DNA of 64,000 nucleotides from Owenweeksia sp. TMED14 (GTDB lineage Bacteria; Bacteroidota; Bacteroidia; Flavobacteriales; Schleiferiaceae), in contig CATIRS010000038.1 in the NCBI GenBank assembly GCA_949529985.1, positions 1 through 64,000 on the forward strand, given 5' to 3'. Under the pieces are notes generated by a model. The model was not told the DNA's origin. It did no database searches and was given only the letters and a program-made list of their open reading frames with translations. The position numbers and the translations under genes were made by a program. Of this stretch, positions 58,013-64,000 are shown piece by piece. The first letter of the stretch is position 1, and each line of letters starts with the position of its first letter.

Positions 58013-58669
58013 ATGGAAAAAAATAAATCGAAAGAGGCTTTGTTCTCAAAGAAAAATAGAGGATTACTCAAGGATCCCTTAAATATAAATAATCCTATCA
58101 CAGTTCAGGTTTTAGGGATATGTAGCGCATTAGCCATAACAGTGAAATTAAAGCCTGCTATAGTAATGAGTTTATCAGTTATTGTTGTTATGGCTCTTGC
58201 GAATGTTATTACATCTTTAATGCGAAATATGATTCCTAATCGAATCAGAATAATTGTGCAACTTGTCGTTGTAGCAACCTTAGTGATTTTAGTGGATCAA
58301 GTCCTGAAGGCATTTGTCTACGATGTGAGTAAGCAATTATCAGTATTTGTTGGACTTATCATCACCAATTGTATTATCATGGGTCGTATTGAAGCATTTT
58401 CTCTTGGAAATCCGCCTTGGAAGTCATTTCTTGATGGGGTCGGAAATGGAGTGTCTTATGGATTAATTTTGATAGTTGTTTCATTTTTTAGAGAACTGCT
58501 CGGTAACGGAACACTTTATGATTACCCTGTTGTTGAAAAGTTAGGTTTATACGAACTGGGTTACCACAACAATGGGATGATGCTTTTGCCCCCAATGGCT
58601 TTAATCGTTGTCGCATTGATAATATGGTGGCAGCGTTCAAAGACTCCTTCATTAATTGAAAAAGATTAA
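58013..58669 (+). CDS. nqrD: Na+-NQR subunit D
   Basis: NqrD is a six-span membrane subunit of 218 residues that with NqrE holds an iron centre inside the membrane. The two expected cysteines are present: Cys37 in VLGICSALAIT and Cys120 in IITNCIIMGRIEAF. The remainder, including GVGNGVSYGLILIVVSFFRELLGNGTLYDY, matches the family. An N-terminal extension of about 20 charged residues precedes the first span. nqrE follows after 12 bases. The iron site is thought to need NqrM for assembly; see the gene at 61716-61925. Confidence 0.96.
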   Translation: MEKNKSKEALFSKKNRGLLKDPLNINNPITVQVLGICSALAITVKLKPAIVMSLSVIVVMALANVITSLMRNMIPNRIRIIVQLVVVATLVILVDQVLKAFVYDVSKQLSVFVGLIITNCIIMGRIEAFSLGNPPWKSFLDGVGNGVSYGLILIVVSFFRELLGNGTLYDYPVVEKLGLYELGYHNNGMMLLPPMALIVVALIIWWQRSKTPSLIEKD

Positions 58670-58681
58670 CGAAAAGAAATT

Positions 58682-59299
58682 ATGCAAGAGTTAATAAATA
58701 TTTTTGTCAAAAGTATTTTTATTGATAATATGATCTTTGCCTATTTCTTAGGTATGTGTTCCTATTTGGCTGTTTCAAAAACTGTAAAAACTGGAATGGG
58801 ACTTGGTCTTGCGGTGACATTTGTTTTGACAATAACGGTTCCAGTTAATTATTTATTGCAAACTCGAATTCTTGATAAGGGAGCTTTGACTTGGCTTGAC
58901 GCATCATTCTCCGAAGTAGATTTAAGTTTTTTAAGCTTTATTATGTTTATCGCTGTCATTGCTGCGATGGTTCAGCTCGTTGAAATGATTGTTGAAAAAT
59001 TTGCACCTGCTTTATACTCTGCTTTGGGAATATTTTTGCCGTTAATTGCCGTTAATTGTTCAATTTTAGGAGGGTCTTTATTCATGCAAGAGCGTGCGTA
59101 TCAGACTATCGGACAGGCGACTGCTTTTGGTTTTGGTTCTGGAATCGGTTGGCTTTTAGCTGTTTTGGCTATTGCTGCCATTCGCGAGAGATTAAAATAT
59201 TCTCATGTTCCACCAGCCTTGAAAGGCTTGGGTATAACCTTCATAATAACTGGACTTATGGGCATAGCCTTTATGAGCTTCATGGGTATTAAATTATAA
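58682..59299 (+). CDS. nqrE: Na+-NQR subunit E
   Basis: NqrE is the partner of NqrD, with 205 residues and six membrane spans in inverted topology. The iron-site cysteines are Cys26 in [11 protein letters not shown] and Cys126 in [12 protein letters not shown]. Other conserved parts are [27 protein letters not shown] and [26 protein letters not shown]. The length and motifs are standard, and RnfA is excluded by the operon context. nqrF follows after 13 bases. Confidence 0.96.
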   Translation: MQELINIFVKSIFIDNMIFAYFLGMCSYLAVSKTVKTGMGLGLAVTFVLTITVPVNYLLQTRILDKGALTWLDASFSEVDLSFLSFIMFIAVIAAMVQLVEMIVEKFAPALYSALGIFLPLIAVNCSILGGSLFMQERAYQTIGQATAFGFGSGIGWLLAVLAIAAIRERLKYSHVPPALKGLGITFIITGLMGIAFMSFMGIKL

Positions 59300-59312
59300 T
59301 TCAATCATAATT

Positions 59313-60623
59313 ATGTTTTTCGCTATATCTACTTCTGCTGTCTTATTATCAAGTGTAACCGTATTTACTCTTGTAATACTGGCGCTTGTAACAATTTTGT
59401 TACAAGCTAAAGCCCGTCTCTCTCCTTCTGGCCCCGTACAACTAGAAATAAATGGAGATGTAGTTGAAATCGAATCAGGTTCAACATTACTGACAACTTT
59501 GAGTGAGCAAAAAATATTTCTTCCATCTGCTTGCGGTGGTGGAGGAACATGTGGAATGTGCGAATGTCAAATTACCGAAGGTGGTGGCGAAATTCTTCAA
59601 ACTGAAAAGGGTTTTTTCAATCGTAAACAAATTGCAGACAACTGGAGATTAGGCTGTCAAGTGAAAGTTAAAAATGATATGAAAATAAGAGTTCCAGACG
59701 AAATATTTGGAATTAAGAAATGGGAATGTGAGGTTGTTTCTAATTACAATGTTGCTTCCTTTATTAAAGAATTTGTCGTTAAACTTCCAGATGGAGAAAA
59801 TTTAGATTTTTTAGCTGGTGGTTATATCCAGGTTGATGTTCCCGAAGTTAATGTGGATTTTAAAGACATGGATATTACTGCACATCCAAGTCTGGGTAAA
59901 AAAGATGATGAGTTTCAGGGTGAATGGGACAAGTTTGGATTGTGGGATTTGAAAATGAATAACCCTGAGCCTTTATTCCGTGCCTATTCAATGGCTAATC
60001 ATCCGGCGGAAGGAAACATAGTCATGCTGAATCTAAGAATAGCAACACCTCCATGGGATCGCGCTAATGGGGGATGGATGAATGTTAACCCAGGTGTTTG
60101 TTCTTCTTATGCCTTCAATTTAAAGGCAGGTGATAAAGTGACAATCTCTGGGCCATATGGCGACTTTCATATTAAAGATACAGACACAGAAATGCTATAT
60201 ATTGGAGGTGGCGCAGGAATGGCACCTATGCGATCGCATTTATTCCATCTTTTTCATACTTTAAAAACTGGAAGAAAAGTGAGTTATTGGTATGGAGGAA
60301 GATCTAGAAAAGAATTATTCTATATCGATGACTTTGAAAATATCGAAAAGAAATTTCCGAATTTTAAATTTCATATGGTATTATCGGAACCTCTTCCAGA
60401 GGATAATTGGACTCCAAAATCAAGTATGGAAGATTCCGGAGACGGATTCGTGGGTTTTGTTCACCAAGCATTGATCGATAATTATCTTGGAGCCCACGAA
60501 AGTCCTGAAGACATCGAATATTATTTTTGTGGTCCACCAATGATGAATGCTGCTGTGCTAAAAATGGTAGATGATCTCGGAGTACCTCCTGAGAATGTTG
60601 CATTTGATGATTTCGGCGGTTAA
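59313..60623 (+). CDS. nqrF: Na+-NQR subunit F (NADH dehydrogenase)
   Basis: NqrF is the electron entry subunit, with one N-terminal membrane span (about 10-30), a 2Fe-2S ferredoxin domain and an FAD/NADH reductase domain. It is 436 residues long. The iron-sulfur ligands are Cys74, Cys80, Cys83 and Cys115 ([12 protein letters not shown] and LGCQV). The FAD motif is RAYSMANHP, and the NADH side has [19 protein letters not shown]. The C terminus [34 protein letters not shown] is typical. It ends the six-gene pump operon and apbE follows after about 70 bases. Confidence 0.97.
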   Translation: MFFAISTSAVLLSSVTVFTLVILALVTILLQAKARLSPSGPVQLEINGDVVEIESGSTLLTTLSEQKIFLPSACGGGGTCGMCECQITEGGGEILQTEKGFFNRKQIADNWRLGCQVKVKNDMKIRVPDEIFGIKKWECEVVSNYNVASFIKEFVVKLPDGENLDFLAGGYIQVDVPEVNVDFKDMDITAHPSLGKKDDEFQGEWDKFGLWDLKMNNPEPLFRAYSMANHPAEGNIVMLNLRIATPPWDRANGGWMNVNPGVCSSYAFNLKAGDKVTISGPYGDFHIKDTDTEMLYIGGGAGMAPMRSHLFHLFHTLKTGRKVSYWYGGRSRKELFYIDDFENIEKKFPNFKFHMVLSEPLPEDNWTPKSSMEDSGDGFVGFVHQALIDNYLGAHESPEDIEYYFCGPPMMNAAVLKMVDDLGVPPENVAFDDFGG

Positions 60624-60692
60624 ACTAGTTTTAAAGAACTTTTTTGAGCTGATTCTTGTTTGTGTCTGTTTGCAATGTATTTTGTGTTTGAA

Positions 60693-61694
60693 ATGTTGAG
60701 ATATATAATTTTAGTATTTGTATTTTGCCTTGGCATCTCTTGCTCAAATGAAGAATCGTACATGAACGTATTTGAGGGAAAAGCTCAAGGGACATCTTTT
60801 CATATTACATTATATTATAATCAAGATTTCAGTGGTGATCAGATAAATCAAAATGATATTGAAAGATGGTTGTCTCATTATAATCGAGTTGCCTCTCCTT
60901 GGGACCCTAACTCTGAAATATCAAAATTGAATATGGGCGATTCAGTTTTTTTATCTTCAGAATTGTTTGAATTATGTCATCTATCGCATAAAATGAAAAT
61001 ATCCACTGACGGGGTATTAGACCCGACGTTAGGTGATCTGATCAATGGGTGGGGATTCGGAGTGTCTGAAGGTTTCCTTGAATATACGGATACTGTGAAA
61101 GTTGATAGTCTTATGAAATATGTTGGTGATGAGAGTTGGATTCCTTTCCAAATTTCTAATTGGGCATGGCCTCAAAATGTAAAATTAAATTTCATGAGTT
61201 TGTCTCAAGGTCATTCAGTAGATATTATCATCGATTCTTTGAAATCTAAGGGCGTTGATGCAGCATTTGTTGAAGTTGGAGGTGAGATCCGAACATTTGG
61301 CACTAAACCTAATGAAGATGTATTCACAGTAGGCATAGAAAGACCGCTCTTAGAAAATAGTGGGGAATTTCAAGTTATTATTCCTATCAAGAATCAAGCT
61401 CTAGCAACTTCAGGTAATTATCGAAATTATAAATTTGATATATCAACTGGCGGAAAGTATGGCCATACAATAAGCTCATTTACTGGATGGCCAATCGAAA
61501 CAGACATAATTAGTGCCACTATTATTGGGCCAACATGCGCTGAGGCTGATGCAATGGCTACGGCATCGATGGCAATGGGGTTTGGTGAGACAAGATCTTG
61601 GCTAGCTAAACACCCAAAATGGAATGCTTATATACTATTTAAGGATGAAAATGGTAGTCTGAACGAATGGACCACATTGAACAATCTCAATTAA
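60693..61694 (+). CDS. apbE: FAD:protein FMN transferase ApbE (lipoprotein)
   Basis: ApbE transfers FMN from FAD to a threonine hydroxyl in target proteins, here most likely NqrB and NqrC. The start at ATG 60693 gives a lipoprotein signal, MLRYIILVFVFCLGISCSNE, with Cys at 17. Earlier starts at 60660 (TTG) or 60675 (ATG) would lengthen the signal unnaturally. The 333 residues have EGKAQGTSFHITLYY, SVDIIIDSLKSKGVDAAFVEVGGEIRTFG and the metal-binding end ISATIIGPTCAEADAMATASMAMG. The gene closes the nqr cluster. Confidence 0.92.
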   Translation: MLRYIILVFVFCLGISCSNEESYMNVFEGKAQGTSFHITLYYNQDFSGDQINQNDIERWLSHYNRVASPWDPNSEISKLNMGDSVFLSSELFELCHLSHKMKISTDGVLDPTLGDLINGWGFGVSEGFLEYTDTVKVDSLMKYVGDESWIPFQISNWAWPQNVKLNFMSLSQGHSVDIIIDSLKSKGVDAAFVEVGGEIRTFGTKPNEDVFTVGIERPLLENSGEFQVIIPIKNQALATSGNYRNYKFDISTGGKYGHTISSFTGWPIETDIISATIIGPTCAEADAMATASMAMGFGETRSWLAKHPKWNAYILFKDENGSLNEWTTLNNLN

Positions 61695-61715
61695 TAATAG
61701 TTTGGTGTACTTAGA

Positions 61716-61925
61716 TTAAGGAATGTCTAAGTTATCGCACTTTTGATTTGGTTCTGCTCCACAGAATGAACAATTCTCACCCTCTGTGTTTAAGTAAGGG
61801 CTGTTACTTGCGCATGTTCCAGCAAATTCTCCATCTTTTTTAGCCCATATTTTTACTGCCATACCAATTAAGCCAATGCCTAGCAAAGCTGAAGAAACAA
61901 GAATTAATTTAAACGTTAAAAGCAT
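61716..61925 (-). CDS. Four-cysteine single-span membrane protein, NqrM candidate
   Basis: A protein of 69 residues with one N-terminal membrane span (about 7-27), a short basic stretch (KIWAKKDG) and a soluble end with four cysteines: Cys38 in EFAGTCAS, then Cys52, Cys55 and Cys63. Size, topology and the G-S/T-C plus three-cysteine layout resemble NqrM (DUF539), which is required to mature Na+-NQR in Vibrio. In Vibrio the gene lies beside apbE, and here it converges on apbE with 21 bases between. Flavobacterial relatives are usually left as membrane or secreted protein. The assignment is inference and the spacing of the last cysteines differs. Confidence 0.7.
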   Translation of the reverse strand: MLLTFKLILVSSALLGIGLIGMAVKIWAKKDGEFAGTCASNSPYLNTEGENCSFCGAEPNQKCDNLDIP

Positions 61926-61929
61926 TAGA

Positions 61930-61937
61930 CAAAATTA
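61930..61937 (-). promoter_or_regulatory. -7 promoter element for the NqrM-like gene
   Basis: On the reverse strand it reads TAATTTTG, an exact TAnnTTTG, four bases from the start codon at 61925. It predicts a leaderless mRNA separate from the murB transcript. Confidence 0.55.
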
Positions 61938-61958
61938 GTGATTTTGTACGCACTGATG

Positions 61959-62984
61959 TTATTCAATTCCAATAATATTAACTTCATGTTCAAGTTTGAT
62001 ATCAAAACATGTAAGTACGTCTTTTTTTACTAGGTTAGCAACCTCTAAAAGATCTTTTCCTGATGCCTTTCCATAATTAACAAGAACTAAGGCCTGATTT
62101 TCATGCATGCCTGCATCCCCATTTCGTTTCCCCTTCCATCCAGACATCTCGATAAGCCAACCTGCTGATAATTTCACTTTTCCGCTTTTTTGATCATGAA
62201 ATGGAATTTTAGGATTTTTTTCTTGCATTTTTAAAAGAAGACTTTTTTTTATTATTGGGTTTTTAAAAAAACTCCCCGAATTCCCAAGCTTAGAAGGGTC
62301 GGGTAACTTAGATATTCTAATATTGACAATGGCTTTGGATATGCTTGATATACTCGGAAGCTTTTCCATTCTTGATAATTCTTCTGTTATTGGCCCATAA
62401 CTTGTATTTAATACATGGTTTTTTTTTGTAAGTCTAAAATTCACCGATAAAATCACTCCTTCGTTAACCCACTTAGTTTTAAATATGCTTGTTCGGTATC
62501 CAAAATCGCAGATATTATTATCTATAATTTCAATCTTACCAGTATTCCATCGATAGTATCTTAAAGATTTAATACAGTCCTTAATTTCCACACCATATGC
62601 ACCGATGTTCTGGATGGGAGATGTACCTACTTGGCCAGGTATTAAAGATAAATTCTCAATACCACCAAGGTCATTTTTTAAGGCCCAAAGAACAAATTCA
62701 TGCCAATTCTCGCCGGCAGCAACCTTAACAATTAGATCATTCGATGTTTCATCTATTATAGTAATTCCTTTCCATTCAATTCTGGCAACTGAACCATTTA
62801 ATTCAGAACACAATAAAATATTACTTCCACCTCCTAAAAGTAATTGTTGCTTCCTATAGCCTAGTGGATGCCTGTGGTATTCAACGATATCTTTTTCTTC
62901 TTCCAGATGAAAAAGACGATTAGCGTAACAATCTATACCAAACGTATTAAATTTTTGAAGATTAGCATTTTCTAGAATAAGCAT
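61959..62984 (-). CDS. murB: UDP-N-acetylenolpyruvoylglucosamine reductase
   Basis: MurB reduces the enolpyruvyl group to make UDP-N-acetylmuramate, the second step of peptidoglycan precursor synthesis. The 341 residues match the E. coli-like type I enzyme. The FAD-binding part shows LLLGGGSNILL and LSLIPGQVGTSPIQNIGAYGVEIKD. The catalytic serine lies in GNSGSFFKNP (about residue 236), and the catalytic glutamate in HENQALVLVN near the C terminus. Its start codon overlaps the stop of the upstream aminotransferase by one base, so the two are co-transcribed. The linkage seems to reflect packing rather than pathway. Confidence 0.95.
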   Translation of the reverse strand: MLILENANLQKFNTFGIDCYANRLFHLEEEKDIVEYHRHPLGYRKQQLLLGGGSNILLCSELNGSVARIEWKGITIIDETSNDLIVKVAAGENWHEFVLWALKNDLGGIENLSLIPGQVGTSPIQNIGAYGVEIKDCIKSLRYYRWNTGKIEIIDNNICDFGYRTSIFKTKWVNEGVILSVNFRLTKKNHVLNTSYGPITEELSRMEKLPSISSISKAIVNIRISKLPDPSKLGNSGSFFKNPIIKKSLLLKMQEKNPKIPFHDQKSGKVKLSAGWLIEMSGWKGKRNGDAGMHENQALVLVNYGKASGKDLLEVANLVKKDVLTCFDIKLEHEVNIIGIE

Positions 62985-64000
62985 TATCTAGCTTTGTACT
63001 TTTCTAGCCCAATTTCTAAGCACGTCATTGCGCGACTCAAGTCTTTCACGTCAAGAACATAAGCTAACCTCACTTGATTTAATCCTGTTTCCTTATTTGT
63101 ATAAAATCCTGAACCCGGAGCCATCATGACAGTTTCTTTTTTATGACTAAATGATTCCAGCATCCACTTGCAAAAATCATCTGAATTATTTATTGGTAAT
63201 TCAGCAATACAGTAAAAAGCACCAGAAGGGATTGGACACTTAACACCGGGAATAGCATTTAACCGTTCTACCATATAATTCCGTCGCTTAACATATTCAA
63301 TTTTGACTTTCTCAAAGTAGTCATCTTCGGTTTCTAGAGCTGCCTCAGCGACTATTTGAGCTAACGTTGGTGGAGAAAGTCTAGATTGAGCAAATTTCAT
63401 TGCAGCTCTCATGATATCTTTATTCTTACTTGCCAATAGCCCTATTCTCGCGCCACATAAGCTATATCTTTTCGAAACAGAATCTATCAAAACCCCATAT
63501 TGCTCCAAGCCCTTTAAGCTTAGAATAGATGTGTGTATTTTTCCATCGTAAGTGAATTCTCGGTAAACTTCATCGCTGATAACAAACAAACTGTTCTTTA
63601 TAGCAAGAGTCCGAATCTGTTCTAATTCGTCATCATTACATAGTCTCCCTGTAGGGTTTCCTGGATTACATAATATGATGGCTTTGGTTCTTGGTGTAAT
63701 TAGAGACGATAGTTTGTCATTAGCAGGTAGGGAAAAATCATCATTGATAGAGCACTCAATGGGAACTACTTTCACTCCTAATGCAGTTGCAAAACCCAAG
63801 TAATTGGCATAATAAGGTTCGGGTATAAGAACTTCATCACCAGGATCGAAAATACAGCTTACTGCAAAGGACAAAGCTTCGGACCCACCCGCAGTTACTA
63901 TTATGTCGTCTGGTAAAAGATTGATGTTCTGTTTTGAGTAGTGATGTGATAATTTTTTCCTGTAGCTTTCAAATCCATCAGATGGAGAATAGGAAAGTAT
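62984..64000 (-). CDS. Class I/II pyridoxal phosphate aminotransferase (5' end cut off)
   Basis: The frame stays open to the window edge, so the N terminus is missing. 338 residues are visible. The visible start ILSYSPSDGFESYRKKLSHHY and VTAGGSEALSFAVSCIFDPGDEVLIPEPYYANY belong to the same frame, and a TTG at 63874 is not the true start. Motifs are LCNPGNPTGRL, ISDEVYREFTYDG and the Schiff-base lysine in DSVSKRYSLCGARIG. The family includes aspartate and branched-chain-type aminotransferases. The pattern is aspartate-aminotransferase-like, but the substrate is not fixed. It overlaps murB by one base. Confidence 0.9.
   Translation of the reverse strand: MLSYSPSDGFESYRKKLSHHYSKQNINLLPDDIIVTAGGSEALSFAVSCIFDPGDEVLIPEPYYANYLGFATALGVKVVPIECSINDDFSLPANDKLSSLITPRTKAIILCNPGNPTGRLCNDDELEQIRTLAIKNSLFVISDEVYREFTYDGKIHTSILSLKGLEQYGVLIDSVSKRYSLCGARIGLLASKNKDIMRAAMKFAQSRLSPPTLAQIVAEAALETEDDYFEKVKIEYVKRRNYMVERLNAIPGVKCPIPSGAFYCIAELPINNSDDFCKWMLESFSHKKETVMMAPGSGFYTNKETGLNQVRLAYVLDVKDLSRAMTCLEIGLEKYKAR

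Noticed and set aside
1-64000. Search by eye for CRISPR arrays, insertion sequences, integrases and defence genes
   Set aside because: No regularly spaced repeats, terminal inverted repeats, transposases or known defence families were found. The content is core chromosome throughout.

Overview
The window is chromosomal DNA of a low-GC, probably marine member of the Bacteroidota, most likely order Flavobacteriales. Several signs point there. Exact TAnnTTTG promoter elements (the Bacteroidota -7 box) lie before most transcription units and no Shine-Dalgarno sequences are evident. There is the bacteroidetal run tRNA-Gly, tRNA-Thr, tuf, tRNA-Trp, secE, nusG, rplKAJL, rpoBC. Other lineage marks are a type IX secretion (T9SS) plug protein, a secreted protein with a T9SS-like tail, bacillithiol synthase BshA, a GH3/serine-hydrolase fusion and a six-gene Na+-NQR operon. 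Nothing in the window looks mobile: no IS, phage, integrase or CRISPR array was seen.

Layout. 1-13,042 (+): translation and transcription core, from a cut-off tRNA-Gly to rpoC and a DUF3467 gene, with a strong hairpin between rplL and rpoB. 13,309-17,997 (-): a split transketolase whose two halves flank a secreted von Willebrand A protein, then a class III aminotransferase and a small membrane protein. 18,071-25,526 (+): ychF, topoisomerase IV (parE, parC) and a secreted choice-of-anchor B protein. 25,535-32,826 (-): a LOG-family gene, then the operon mtaB, inositol-phosphatase, rfbC, mltD-like, uvrA. 32,867-34,498 (+): an orphan solute-binding lipoprotein. 34,495-39,096 (-): small basic membrane protein, mutL, two rhomboids and an EEP-family hydrolase. 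39,139-44,790 (+): GH3/serine hydrolase, a MORN-repeat protein, bshA, a SUI1-type factor and a SpoU methyltransferase, all overlapping or abutting. 44,812-47,562 (-): a second uvrA. 47,678-48,441 (+): an ECF sigma factor and a 51-residue protein. 48,443-50,629 (-): recQ. 50,685-52,231 (+): tatC and lptB. 52,206-54,454 (-): the T9SS plug gene and a threonylcarbamoyl-AMP synthase. 54,710-61,694 (+): nqrABCDEF and apbE. 61,716-64,000 (-): a four-cysteine membrane protein that is a candidate NqrM, murB and a cut-off class I/II aminotransferase.

Functional links. nqrA-F, apbE and the NqrM-like protein would together make a complete Na+-pumping NADH dehydrogenase with both maturation factors. MtaB and the Sua5-type synthase both act on tRNA position 37 (t6A and its methylthio derivative). 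MutL, two UvrA proteins, RecQ and topoisomerase IV cover DNA maintenance, but MutL has lost its endonuclease motifs. Gene packing is very tight: many neighbours share start and stop bases, and convergent genes often overlap or abut.

The points most worth a second look are the NqrM candidate, the leaderless-type promoters, the vWA gene inside the transketolase operon, the clamp-binding-like tail of ParC, the degenerate MutL nuclease site, the rplL-rpoB hairpin and the short protein behind the sigma factor. No unmistakable new defence or mobile system is visible.
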